Positions 16,340 to 24,962 of a stretch of DNA of 50,564 bases are shown here, in pieces. Within the stretch, counting starts at the first letter, position 1; every line of letters begins with the position of its first letter. The position numbers were made by a program, and so were the translations under genes. Below the pieces are notes generated by a model, which worked only from the letters and a program-made list of their open reading frames with translations, was not told the origin of the DNA and made no database searches. Location of the stretch: NCBI GenBank assembly GCA_029864095.1, contig JAOTUB010000011.1:1-50564 (forward strand). Reading direction: 5' to 3'. Source of the DNA: Gammaproteobacteria bacterium. Lineage in GTDB: Bacteria; Pseudomonadota; Gammaproteobacteria; Steroidobacterales; Woeseiaceae.

Positions 16340-18238
16340 TCAGGGCTCCAGAAGGTAGACGCCGAGTTTGTAGGCTATAAAGACGTTGGTATCAACGTCG
16401 TACTTGCCATAGGCGTACATCGATCGTGCGGTTGTCGCACCGGTGTAGCTATTGATCAGGTCGCCGACAAAGTCATCCCAGTGTGAATACAGACGCAGGC
16501 TGTCTTGTGACTTGATGGAGAACAGCATACGCCCGGTCTCGCGTGGAACGATCGCCGTGTCGGTGTCAAGCGATGTCAGGTCGATTAGGACCGGACCCTG
16601 CTTGATGTAGTGACGTTGATCGATATCCCGGTTCTGGTTGTTCAGAATCAGGCCGTTGGTCCCCATGCTCGTAAACGCGGCCATCGTCCCTGCCGCGCCC
16701 CAGCCAACGCCGAGTGCGCTGCGAACATCCGTGTAGTCGATAAGGGTACGACCCGTGAAATCAGGCGGTGCCATACCGAATGCGGTCGGGAAACCCCAGG
16801 CAACGATCGGCTTGCCGGTCGAGAAGTCCGCCAGCGACAGGCTGTGCGTCCGAATCTCGTAATCATTTGGATCGGCATCGTCCAAAGGTGTCGGTCCGGT
16901 GCCCGAGAAGTCGAAGATTCCGACGCGACGACGATCGATCGAGTGCAGCGTGATATCCGTCTGACCTGTCATTACCGTGTTGACGATGCCTGACAGGTGC
17001 GTGACGTGCATGCGCACGGCCCCCTGAGTGGCGTCGAACAGGATCTGCGGTGCCAGTGCATCGGTCGTCGGCGTGGGCTGGTTACCGCGAATCGTCACAC
17101 GTTGACCGATTGACAGCGCTTCAATGCTCAAGTCGGATTGGCGATAGCCGTCTTTGAACACTTTCGTGTTTGGACCGACTTCGACGACCACGTCATCGTG
17201 GAAATGCACCGGACGACCGACCGATAAAGCCCGCGGAATGATGGTCGCGCCACGAACCGTCAGGAAGTTGCCCTGGCGTTTGATGATATTACCGACAACT
17301 GCGTCACGGTCGTTGCCCGGTACGCTCGAACCCGCAAGCACGAGGTCGGCAGTGAACTTACGTTCGGTTACATTCAGGGTGCCCCTGGCAATGGTCGGCG
17401 TGCCCTGACCCGCAGCATTAAGTGCCCGCAGGCCATCGACGCCTACCCACATGGCACCGTCAACCTCGAACTCAGTGTCATTCGTCACGTAGATCTTGAA
17501 GCGCCCGAAGTCGCTGGCGCGGTCATGGAACGGACGAATGGCAATGGTGTAGCTCATCTCGTCCTCGCTGACTGCAAGCAACGGTCCGCGTACGCGAATA
17601 TCCTTCTCGTCGACCGGATGCACCTCAGCGGCGATGAACTGCGCTGAGGCAGCGGTTGCCGGTGTCGGCACGACATCGACGTCATGCGATGCCGCGAGAT
17701 CGAAGTCGAGTTGCAGCAGGTGGGCGCGGCGTTTCGTCACGGTCAATTGGTCACGGTTCGACAAAACGATCTTCAGATCGGTCTGCGCAAGCCGGGCGCC
17801 GGTGAGATCCGTGACGACGGCCTCTTTAGCGGCACCGTCCACCTCCACATAAACTTCGGCGTTGTCATAATCGAGGCTGATCGTGCCGGCAACGTAGGTT
17901 GCGGGCGGCACAACAGCCGCACTTACGAGTTCGGTCAGGTCAACGTAGTCGGTGAAGTTCGTGCGGGTCTGGTTTGGCATTACTTCGACAGTCCTGCCAT
18001 CCGCCGTTTCGAGCGTCAGTGACAGCACATCGACCGTGTAGTTTAGAAAATCACCATCGGCATCCGTGAAGCCAATCAGAACCGTCCCACACTCATCAAA
18101 TGTCGCGGAATCGTTCGGGTTGCAGGTGACGGTGGGGCCCGGGACGTTATTCGAGGAGGTGTTGCCACCTCCGCCGCAGGCGGTGAGTATCAGGGCGGTC
18201 AGCAACAGAGTCGTGCGCCCAATGGTTGCGAAGTTCAT
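16340..18238 (-). CDS. Lipoprotein with DUF4382-like domain and DUF5666 repeats
   Basis: The protein has 632 residues. The signal peptide ends in the lipobox LTAC (Cys21), followed by a GGGGNTSSNN linker. Residues about 40-190 resemble DUF4382 (GFTDADGDFLNYTVDVLSL, TRTNFTDYVDLTEL, TISLDYDNAEVYVEVDG), a domain of surface lipoproteins. The rest has several DUF5666-like small barrels, for example around residues 240-285, 285-330 and 345-400, with VTNDTEFEVDGA and GPNTKVFKDGY as the usual target-value strands. The final part (about 410-632) is less repetitive. It is probably anchored in the outer membrane; function unknown. It has its own terminator, so it is not joined to the di-haem gene downstream. 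Confidence 0.75.
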   Translation of the reverse strand: MNFATIGRTTLLLTALILTACGGGGNTSSNNVPGPTVTCNPNDSATFDECGTVLIGFTDADGDFLNYTVDVLSLTLETADGRTVEVMPNQTRTNFTDYVDLTELVSAAVVPPATYVAGTISLDYDNAEVYVEVDGAAKEAVVTDLTGARLAQTDLKIVLSNRDQLTVTKRRAHLLQLDFDLAASHDVDVVPTPATAASAQFIAAEVHPVDEKDIRVRGPLLAVSEDEMSYTIAIRPFHDRASDFGRFKIYVTNDTEFEVDGAMWVGVDGLRALNAAGQGTPTIARGTLNVTERKFTADLVLAGSSVPGNDRDAVVGNIIKRQGNFLTVRGATIIPRALSVGRPVHFHDDVVVEVGPNTKVFKDGYRQSDLSIEALSIGQRVTIRGNQPTPTTDALAPQILFDATQGAVRMHVTHLSGIVNTVMTGQTDITLHSIDRRRVGIFDFSGTGPTPLDDADPNDYEIRTHSLSLADFSTGKPIVAWGFPTAFGMAPPDFTGRTLIDYTDVRSALGVGWGAAGTMAAFTSMGTNGLILNNQNRDIDQRHYIKQGPVLIDLTSLDTDTAIVPRETGRMLFSIKSQDSLRLYSHWDDFVGDLINSYTGATTARSMYAYGKYDVDTNVFIAYKLGVYLLEP

Positions 18239-18426
18239 GCGTCTCTCCTTGTTCGCGTTTGTCCGATTACATGGTCTTTAACGGGGGCGACGCCAAACGG
18301 TTGACTTCAAAGGGCGATTTCTGAAATAACGTAAAAAAATACAGCGACTTACCTTGTATTCCCGCGGCGACATGTCACAATCCTTTCCCGTACGGCACAC
18401 CCGTTTGGGTACGGAACTTATGTCTA

Positions 18427-21084
18427 GTGAGCAATCCGCCTAATACCGTTGACGCAAGCAGTATCCGGTATCGCAGACCGCGAGCCGGAACCCGCAACCG
18501 CGGTGCCGCCGACGCGCTTCAAACCAAAATCGCCGTCGGCCTTCTCGATCTCGACCCGGACTCCGTCCACGAACAACTGCAGGCCCATATCGATGAGCTG
18601 CCCGATGCGGCTGGCTGCGATGCCGCATTTATTGCGCTGATCTCGGCGGACGGTACGGAATTCGATAAGGTCATCTCTACGACTGGCGGTTTCGCCCAGT
18701 GCAAGCCTGCGGTGCTCAGCGGAGAGGCGATAGACAATTGGCCCTGGCTGCGCAAGCGCCTCGGTCATCTGCGGGTCGTAGAAGTAGCCGACACGCTGAA
18801 GGGCTCCAGGAATTCCAAAGCTGAACTGGAACGGCTGTCGGAGTTGCATATCGGCTCTATTCTGATGATCGGTTTCTCGGTACGTGACGAGATTGCCGGT
18901 TTTCTTGCACTGGCCAATGAGCACCCGGTCGACAGTTGGGACGCAAATCTGCATCTGTTGCTCAAGCTGATCGGCGCGTCACTGGCGACTGGTCTCGAGC
19001 GGGCGGAAGATCGTGCAGTACTGAACGAAATGAACGAGCGCAATGAGCTCGTCGCTGCCACCGCAAATGACGGCATCTGGGATTTTGACGGTGAGTCCAA
19101 ACGCATCAATCTCTCGAGGCGCTGGAAATCCATGCTCGGCTACGACCTCGACGAAGAAGACGTGCTGCTCGATTGGTATCACCTGGTGCATCCAAACGAC
19201 ATGTCGCGCGTACAATCCAAGATGCGACAGCATCTCGAGGGCAAAACACCGTTTTTCGAGTCCGTCCACCGAATGAAGCACCAAAATGGTGACTGGCGCT
19301 GGATGAGCAGCCGCGCCAAGGCAGTGCTCGACGAAAACGGTCGCCTGGTGCGCTTACTCGGTGTCGAGGTCGATATCACGGAGCGAAAGCTGTACGAAGA
19401 AGCGCTGTTTCGTGAAAAAGAAAGCGCGCAAATCACCTTGCAGTCGATCGGTGACGGTGTCATCACCACCGACGCAGAATGCCATGCGGAGTACGTCAAT
19501 CCGGTAGCGGAGGAATTGACCGGCTGGAAGGTTGATGACGCGAGCGGCCGCCCAATCGATGAGATTTTCCGCGGCTTTCATGAAGAAACGTGCGAGCCGC
19601 TGGAAAACCCGCTCGCAGTTTCAATCCGGCGCAATCGGTCGATCAAGTCGGTGCGTCCCACCCTGCTGATTCGCCGCGACGGCAATGAGCTCTATATCGA
19701 GTGCACCGCTTCGCCAATCCGCGATGGCAAAGGCAACGTGACCGGCGGAGTGCTTGTATTCCATGACGTCAGCGAGTCGCGCGAATTGAATCGACGGCTC
19801 AGTTATCACGCGAGCCACGACATCCTGACGGGGCTCGTCAATCGGCGTGAGTTTGAGAATAGACTGGAGCGCGCGCTCAAGAGCGCCAAGGCCCGCGAGA
19901 CATCCTACGCTTTGTGCTATCTCGATCTCGATCAGTTCAAGATCGTGAATGACTCCTGTGGCCACAGTGCCGGCGACGCGCTGCTTGGGCAGCTCGGTGC
20001 GTTGCTGAAGTCGAAGATTCGCTGGCGTGACACGCTGGCGCGTCTTGGTGGCGATGAGTTTGGCGTGCTCCTCGAAAGTTGCTCGCTGGAAGAGGCCATG
20101 CAGACGGCGGAATCATTGCGCGTGGCGATTAGCGAGTACAAGTTTATGTGGGACGACCGCAGCTTCAGGCTGGGCGTCAGTATTGGCGTTGTGCCGGTTT
20201 CGGCGGACAATGAAGACGTTGCGGCGCTGCTAAGCGCCGCCGATAACGCGTGTGCGGCGGCCAAGGAAGCGGGACGCAATCGCATCCACAGCTTCCAGGA
20301 AAATGATATCGACCTGATGCGCAGACGACGCGAAATGCAGTGGGCTGCTCGCATCAACAACGCACTCGAGGAGAACCGCTTCGAGCTGTTTCGGCAGACC
20401 ATTCAGCCCTTGCAGGCGGACGAAGAGGGTGCGCATTACGAGATTCTGCTGCGCATGCGCGACGAGCAAGGCGGCATTATCGCGCCCGGGCTGTTTATCG
20501 AGGCAGCGGAGCGCTACGGCATTACGCCCAACATCGATCGTTGGGTAATCCGCAGCGCGTTTCGCTGGCTGGTTTCCGAGGCCGATGAACGCGAGCGCCT
20601 GTCGTTGTGTTCGATAAATCTGTCCGGGCAGAGCCTCGGCGATGAAAAATTTCTACCCTTCGTCGTCGATCAGTTTCAGATGAGCGGTCTGGACGCAACG
20701 AAGATCTGCTTCGAGATCACGGAAACCGCCGCAATCGCGAGCTACTCTCAGGCCAATCGGTTTATCAATGCTTTGAAAGAACTGGGCTGCAAGTTTGCGC
20801 TGGACGATTTCGGCACGGGCTTGTCGTCATTCGGCTACCTCAAACATTTTCCTGTCGACTACCTCAAGATCGATGGCAGCTTTGTCAAAGAGATTCTGCA
20901 TGATCCGATCGACCGCGAGATGGTGCGTTCGATCAACGAGATCGGGCACCTTACCGGCAAACAGACGATTGCGGAGTTTGCCGAGAACGAAGAAATCATC
21001 ACTATGCTGCGCGGCATGGGCGTCGACTACGCGCAGGGCTACGGCGTCTCAGAGCCCAAGCGCGTTACGCGGGCCGTCGCCTGA
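18427..21084 (+). CDS. GAF-PAS-PAS-GGDEF-EAL cyclic di-GMP signalling protein
   Basis: The protein has 885 residues. Order: GAF-like domain (about 25-200), PAS 1 (about 210-325, ending VEVDITERK), PAS 2 (about 335-455), GGDEF (about 460-620) and EAL (about 640-885). The diguanylate cyclase motif is intact (RLGGDEFG near 541). The phosphodiesterase domain has EIL (YEILLRM) in place of EAL but keeps the catalytic Glu, NLSGQSL, EITET, DDFGTGLSS and the loop aspartates, so hydrolysis is possible. No membrane helix is present, so sensing is cytoplasmic. The GTG start has no good ribosome site; an ATG seven bases upstream opens a different, 7-codon frame. The next gene starts 5 nt after the stop and is probably cotranscribed. 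Confidence 0.9.
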   Translation: MSNPPNTVDASSIRYRRPRAGTRNRGAADALQTKIAVGLLDLDPDSVHEQLQAHIDELPDAAGCDAAFIALISADGTEFDKVISTTGGFAQCKPAVLSGEAIDNWPWLRKRLGHLRVVEVADTLKGSRNSKAELERLSELHIGSILMIGFSVRDEIAGFLALANEHPVDSWDANLHLLLKLIGASLATGLERAEDRAVLNEMNERNELVAATANDGIWDFDGESKRINLSRRWKSMLGYDLDEEDVLLDWYHLVHPNDMSRVQSKMRQHLEGKTPFFESVHRMKHQNGDWRWMSSRAKAVLDENGRLVRLLGVEVDITERKLYEEALFREKESAQITLQSIGDGVITTDAECHAEYVNPVAEELTGWKVDDASGRPIDEIFRGFHEETCEPLENPLAVSIRRNRSIKSVRPTLLIRRDGNELYIECTASPIRDGKGNVTGGVLVFHDVSESRELNRRLSYHASHDILTGLVNRREFENRLERALKSAKARETSYALCYLDLDQFKIVNDSCGHSAGDALLGQLGALLKSKIRWRDTLARLGGDEFGVLLESCSLEEAMQTAESLRVAISEYKFMWDDRSFRLGVSIGVVPVSADNEDVAALLSAADNACAAAKEAGRNRIHSFQENDIDLMRRRREMQWAARINNALEENRFELFRQTIQPLQADEEGAHYEILLRMRDEQGGIIAPGLFIEAAERYGITPNIDRWVIRSAFRWLVSEADERERLSLCSINLSGQSLGDEKFLPFVVDQFQMSGLDATKICFEITETAAIASYSQANRFINALKELGCKFALDDFGTGLSSFGYLKHFPVDYLKIDGSFVKEILHDPIDREMVRSINEIGHLTGKQTIAEFAENEEIITMLRGMGVDYAQGYGVSEPKRVTRAVA

Positions 21085-21088
21085 AGCG

Positions 21089-21610
21089 ATGATTCTGCGG
21101 GTCAATTGCAAATTGCTTGCGATCTTGGTGCTGGCGTCTGCGGCGATAGCGCAGGATGAGCCGCGCGAATGTACCGCGGTGGATTTCGAAAATTACCTGG
21201 GTGAGATTCCTACGAAACGGTATGAGAGCTGGAAAGTTCCGTATGGGGACACCAGCATCCAGTGCACAGTACTGGTCAAACAGAATTTTCGCGGGGAAGT
21301 CATGGATGTTGGTATTGCCAAACGCACGGATGACGCGCAAATTCACAAATCCGTCATCAATGCGGCTTATGAGGCATCACCAATGCCACGACCGGCGGTC
21401 AGATCCTGCTTTCAACGCGACATCAACATCAAGATCGAAGCCGGGTCCCAGCAGTTCGACCAGGATCACCGCCCGCTGAGTACACCGGCGGGCGGTCGTC
21501 AAGCTTCGATAGAAGTATCGGAAATTATCCGATCACACAAAAAAGCCGCCGTGGCCGTATCCGACCATGCTCATAAGCATAGGTATGGAGAGCAATGTAT
21601 TCGTTCGTGA
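21089..21610 (+). CDS. Secreted protein with TolA/TonB-C-like domain
   Basis: The protein has 173 residues; its ATG lies 4 nt after the stop of the GGDEF-EAL gene. The signal peptide is MILRVNCKLLAILVLASAA. Residues about 50-125 fit the C-terminal domain of TolA or TonB-like proteins: TSIQCTVLVKQNFRGEVMDV, then DAQIHKSVINAAYEASPMP and a final FQRDINIKIE strand. Proteins with only this domain and a signal peptide are secreted and of unknown role. The last 26 codons overlap the convergent gene at 21533-22138 by 78 nt; the overlapping tail is polar and perhaps not needed for the fold. Confidence 0.65.
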   Translation: MILRVNCKLLAILVLASAAIAQDEPRECTAVDFENYLGEIPTKRYESWKVPYGDTSIQCTVLVKQNFRGEVMDVGIAKRTDDAQIHKSVINAAYEASPMPRPAVRSCFQRDINIKIEAGSQQFDQDHRPLSTPAGGRQASIEVSEIIRSHKKAAVAVSDHAHKHRYGEQCIRS

Positions 21611-22138
21611 CGCAAGGAACGCAACCCTACGTGCTTTTCCGATCTCGTCGGCACTTGCTTCGACCATGCCGAGAATTTTCTTCTGGTTTGGCCAGATCAA
21701 AACCCAGACATTGAACAGCATAATCGTGCCCAGCCATGCACCGATGCCGATGATCATCGCCTGCGTGTTTACGTTTTCGCCCATTAGTCCCAGGGCGAAT
21801 GCATCGTCAAAAATGCGTAAGTGAGCCAAGTATGCGGCACCTGATAGCCACGTGAGCAGGGCGCCCCATCTGAACCACCACAACGCACGCGGAGCCACGT
21901 ACTTTGTGATGCCGGCGCCTCCCGGACCACCCTCGTCGCTGGCGGCCTCGCCGAGTGCCGGGACCTGTACGAAATTGAAATAGTACAGAAGGCCGATCCA
22001 GGTAATGCCGGCCATCACATGCACCCAAATTATGAAGCTTCCAGTATTGAACGAGACCCCCATCGTCGCGAGGCCAATGACTACGGCGAGAATGATGCCA
22101 CCAATAATCGTTCCGGCGACGGAATTCAATGGATTCAT
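21533..22138 (-). CDS. Urate-oxidase N-terminal (PuuD-like) membrane protein
   Basis: The protein has 201 residues with about five membrane helices. The conserved signatures of the family are present: IIWVHVMAGITWIGLLYYFN, then NFVQVPAL, RWGALLTWLSG, NVWVLIWPNQKKILG and ASRTNTLLSIPMLMSM. In PuuD this membrane domain is fused to a cytochrome c domain and oxidises urate; here the cytochrome c part is missing, as in many short homologues. The histidine in IIWVH and the helix-1 glycines fit haem binding, which is inference. It is monocistronic, convergent and overlapping with the TolA-like gene. Confidence 0.75.
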   Translation of the reverse strand: MNPLNSVAGTIIGGIILAVVIGLATMGVSFNTGSFIIWVHVMAGITWIGLLYYFNFVQVPALGEAASDEGGPGGAGITKYVAPRALWWFRWGALLTWLSGAAYLAHLRIFDDAFALGLMGENVNTQAMIIGIGAWLGTIMLFNVWVLIWPNQKKILGMVEASADEIGKARRVAFLASRTNTLLSIPMLMSMVGYGHGGFFV

Positions 22139-22276
22139 GCTTGTTTCTCCCTGACTGATTGTAATTATTGGCCCCTATTTTAGAACAATTGGCGAATTTA
22201 TCCCAAAATCTCTCAAGGCTAAGCGGGAATCCCCGCAAATAACTGGGTACAATCGCGGCAGTCAAGGAGTTGATCG

Positions 22277-22417
22277 ATGCGATTATTGGTTTTGCTGGTC
22301 ATGATTGTGACGCTGTCGGGCTGTACGGCCATGCTGGTCGGCGGTGCAGCCGATTCAGGCGGGCAGGATAATTGTTCAGAAAGCGAGAAAGAGGCACAAA
22401 AGCGTGGATGTGAATAA
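22277..22417 (+). CDS. 46-residue lipoprotein overlapping grxD
   Basis: A short frame from ATG 22277 to TAA 22417 with a strong AGGAG seven bases before the start. It encodes a lipoprotein signal (MRLLVLLVMIVTLSGC, lipobox LSGC, Cys16) and a mature peptide of about 31 residues with two more cysteines (DNCSESEKEAQKRGCE). The stop overlaps the start region of grxD, so the two are translationally linked. The family is not recognised. The signal, ribosome site and coupling make it credible as a real gene despite its size. Confidence 0.65.
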   Translation: MRLLVLLVMIVTLSGCTAMLVGGAADSGGQDNCSESEKEAQKRGCE

Positions 22418-22718
22418 CAGAATCGAAGAGCAACTGAAGTCACACGACATTCTGTTGTATATGAAGGGAACGCCCGATTTTCCCCAGTGCGGGTTCTCAG
22501 GTCAGGCCGTTGCCGCACTGAATGCGATCGGTAAACCGTTTGCTTTTGTGAATATTTTTGAAGACGAAGAAATACGGGAAGGCCTGAAGGCTTATTCGAA
22601 TTGGCCAACGTTTCCGCAGCTCTATGTCAAAGGAGAGCTGATCGGCGGCAGTGACATCGTCATCGAGATGTATCACTCGGGCGAGCTGAAAGAGTTGCTG
22701 GACAAAATTGCAGCTTAG
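22404..22718 (+). CDS. grxD: Monothiol glutaredoxin, Grx4 family
   Basis: From GTG 22404 the product has 104 residues, overlapping the small lipoprotein by 14 nt; GTG 22410 is possible too. It has the CGFS active site in FPQCGFSGQAV, the LLYMKGTPDFP strand, the glutathione-binding NWPTFPQLYVKGEL segment and GGSDIVIEMYHSGEL. CGFS glutaredoxins bind a [2Fe-2S] cluster between two monomers with glutathione and hand it to BolA proteins or apo-targets in the cytoplasm. Its stop overlaps that of the convergent RNase T gene by 3 nt. Confidence 0.93.
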   Translation: MDVNNRIEEQLKSHDILLYMKGTPDFPQCGFSGQAVAALNAIGKPFAFVNIFEDEEIREGLKAYSNWPTFPQLYVKGELIGGSDIVIEMYHSGELKELLDKIAA

Positions 22719-23335
22719 GCGTTCGATTCGTACACCGACTGAAACCGGTTCACAATCTCACAAAACAGGTCACAGGTAATCTCGGCATCGTAGGCGGCCG
22801 AGTGAGCTGACTCTTCTTCCCATTCGAATCCTGCAGCCGCAACCGCGCGTGCGAGGACCGTTTGTCCAAATGCGACGCCGCAAAGAGTTGCTGTATCAAA
22901 ACAACTGAACGGATGAAACGGGTTGCGCTTGATTGCAGAGCGTTCGATCGCCTCGTTGAGAAACCCCAGGTCAAACGCCGCGTTGTGTCCGACGAGAATC
23001 GCACGTTGACAGCGATTGTCTCTGACAGCACGGCGGACCTCGCGGAAAATACGCTGTAAGGCATCGCGCTCGTCAATGGCAGGACGCAGAGGGTGATGCG
23101 GGTCGATGCCGTTTACGGCAAGTGACGCCGGATCCATGTTCGCGCCCTCGAACGGCTTGACGTGGTAACGAATAGTCTCACCGCGCGTCAGTATGCCGCC
23201 GTCGCCGTAGTCGACAAACACGGCCGCGATCTCGAGCAATGCGTCGGTCTTTGCGTTGAAGCCGCCAGTTTCAACGTCGACGACGATTGGCAGAAAACCG
23301 CGAAAGCGGTCCGCCATTGACGGCTTGTCGCTCAC
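22715..23335 (-). CDS. rnt: Ribonuclease T (3'-5' exoribonuclease)
   Basis: The protein has 206 residues, near the usual length. DEDDh exonuclease motifs are present: VVDVETGGFNA (Exo I, Asp and Glu for metals), VGHNAAFDLGFL (Exo II) and HSAAYDAEITCDLF (Exo III, His and Asp). The Phe-rich SCFDTATLCG loop is as in RNase T. The enzyme trims tRNA and other stable RNA 3' ends and turns over the CCA end. The GTG start directly follows the TAG of the aminopeptidase gene, so translation is coupled; ATG seven codons in is an alternative. Confidence 0.93.
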   Translation of the reverse strand: MSDKPSMADRFRGFLPIVVDVETGGFNAKTDALLEIAAVFVDYGDGGILTRGETIRYHVKPFEGANMDPASLAVNGIDPHHPLRPAIDERDALQRIFREVRRAVRDNRCQRAILVGHNAAFDLGFLNEAIERSAIKRNPFHPFSCFDTATLCGVAFGQTVLARAVAAAGFEWEEESAHSAAYDAEITCDLFCEIVNRFQSVYESNA

Positions 23336-24844
23336 CTAGTGGTCTGCTCGAAGAATATGATCGTCCAGGATCAGACTCATTGTGTAACGTACTCCGAAGC
23401 CCGTGACCTCAGTCGGAATGTGCCCGAGTCCACCTTTGCGGTTGCCGGCGGCAAGATCGATGTGAATCCACGGCGTATCGTTCTCGATAAACTCGGCGAG
23501 AAAACTGGCGGCGAGGATATGGTCGCCACGTGCTTTTGCCGAGCACTGCTGGATGTCAGCAGTATCGCTCTTGAGATCCTCAAGAAACTCCTTGCCGATC
23601 GGGAACGGCCAAACGCGCTCGCCACAATTCTGGCCCGCACGCTTGAGTCGGGGGTGCCAGTCAGCGCGATTTGTGAAGACGCCGCTGTAGCGGGTCGTGA
23701 TGGCACTGATCACCGACCCGGTCAGGGTGGCGTAGTCGATGATGAGTTTGGGCTTCTCGCGACTCGCGAAGGTCAACGTATCGGCGAGCACCATGCGGCC
23801 CTCGGCGTCGGTATGAACCGTCTGGATTGTCTTGCCGTTGGCGGCCGTAACGACATCCTGCGGTTTGTAGGCGCTCGGCCCGGTCCGATTCTCGGTGATC
23901 GCGATCCAACAGTCCACGGCGATAGGTAGTTTCAGCGCGGATATAGCCAGAAATGTGCCTACCGCCACGGCGCTGCCCTGCATGTCACCGTGCATGCCGA
24001 GCATAGACAAGAACGGTTTGAGGTTCGTGCCGCCCGTGTCGAAAATGATGCCCTTGCCAACCAGGCTCAGGGCTGGCGCGACGTTCGCCTTGAGCGGCCG
24101 ATAGCGTAGGCGAACGATCGACGCGCTGTCATTGTCATTGCCCTGAGCGACGGCCAGAAACGCGCCCGCGCCAAGCTTCTCAAGATCTTTGGTCGTAAAT
24201 CGCTTGTATTGCCAGCCATTATCCTTGGCCAGATCCTTGAGTGCGGCAGCATAATTGACGGCATCGAGCTTGTTAGGCGGCAAGGCAGTGAGCCAGCGAG
24301 CCAGGTTATTGCCTTCAGCCTCGGCGACTGTCCGGCTCAGGTCGATTTTCTCGTTGAGCCCCAGGACGCAAATACTGCGGATCCTCTGAGGCGAGTTCTG
24401 GCTCTTGAATTCGGGCAGGTTGAAGCCGGCCGCGAGGGCGGCGGCAACTCCAGCATCGCACAAGGCGTGCTGCTCCTCGGTGTCAAAGCCCACGACGAGG
24501 ATGCCGAGATTGCCGGCTTTTTCAGTCGTCGCCGCCGCGACGAGTTTGCGGGCCAGTGTCAAGCGGTCAAACGCGCCGGTACCCGCAGCAGTCCTGGCAG
24601 CTACGACCAGAGTCTGCCGTTTGTTCGCGAGTCGCGTCTGCAAGGCTGGAACGTCGCCGCTCGATCGTTTCCTGAGCAGCGCCTGCAATTTGCTGCCCTG
24701 TGGAATCCGGCGCCACAGGGCCGCCGGCGCTCGCGTCGGTAGAATCAGAAGTAACTGATCAATTGCCGCAAGACCTTTAGAATCGACCCGCCCGGGCCGC
24801 TGCGTGCAGCGAGGCCCGCGAGAATCCGGCAATGTGTTTTGCAT
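23336..24844 (-). CDS. Leucyl aminopeptidase family protein (M17)
   Basis: From ATG 24844 (AAAGG ten bases upstream) the product has 502 residues; a longer frame begins at 24934 but its extra 30 residues are not family-like. The C-terminal catalytic domain keeps the two-metal site: VGKGIIFDTGGTNLKP (Lys, Asp, Lys), GDMQGSAVAVG (Asp) and HTDAEGRMVLADTL (Asp, Glu, Arg). The first residue of the usual NTDAEGR is His here, but it is not a metal ligand. The N-terminal domain differs from E. coli PepA, so a DNA-binding role like PepA is not claimed. The enzyme removes N-terminal residues from peptides in the cytosol. It is cotranscribed with rnt. Confidence 0.88.
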   Translation of the reverse strand: MQNTLPDSRGPRCTQRPGRVDSKGLAAIDQLLLILPTRAPAALWRRIPQGSKLQALLRKRSSGDVPALQTRLANKRQTLVVAARTAAGTGAFDRLTLARKLVAAATTEKAGNLGILVVGFDTEEQHALCDAGVAAALAAGFNLPEFKSQNSPQRIRSICVLGLNEKIDLSRTVAEAEGNNLARWLTALPPNKLDAVNYAAALKDLAKDNGWQYKRFTTKDLEKLGAGAFLAVAQGNDNDSASIVRLRYRPLKANVAPALSLVGKGIIFDTGGTNLKPFLSMLGMHGDMQGSAVAVGTFLAISALKLPIAVDCWIAITENRTGPSAYKPQDVVTAANGKTIQTVHTDAEGRMVLADTLTFASREKPKLIIDYATLTGSVISAITTRYSGVFTNRADWHPRLKRAGQNCGERVWPFPIGKEFLEDLKSDTADIQQCSAKARGDHILAASFLAEFIENDTPWIHIDLAAGNRKGGLGHIPTEVTGFGVRYTMSLILDDHILRADH

Positions 24845-24868
24845 GCTGTGGAAACCTTTGTTAAGTGC

Positions 24869-24934
24869 TTGACCGACAAGGCACAAACGCCGAATATGAC
24901 GCGCCCGAAGGCCGAATTGCACGGTCCGGTGCAC
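24869..24934 (+). promoter_or_regulatory. Candidate promoter and inverted repeat upstream of aceE
   Basis: TTGACC (24869-24874) and GAATAT (24892-24897) have a 17-nt spacer. Downstream, TGCAC (24918-24922) and GTGCA (24929-24933) form an inverted repeat around GGTCCG, placed where a repressor could block the promoter. No PdhR gene is in view and the operator identity is not known. Confidence 0.3.
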
Positions 24935-24962
24935 ATCTCGGTAATCCTATTGTGAATGATTT

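Noticed and set aside
18420..18443. Seven-codon frame (MSSEQSA) overlapping the GGDEF-EAL start
   Set aside because: Too short to support as a leader peptide, though it could affect start choice of the main gene.
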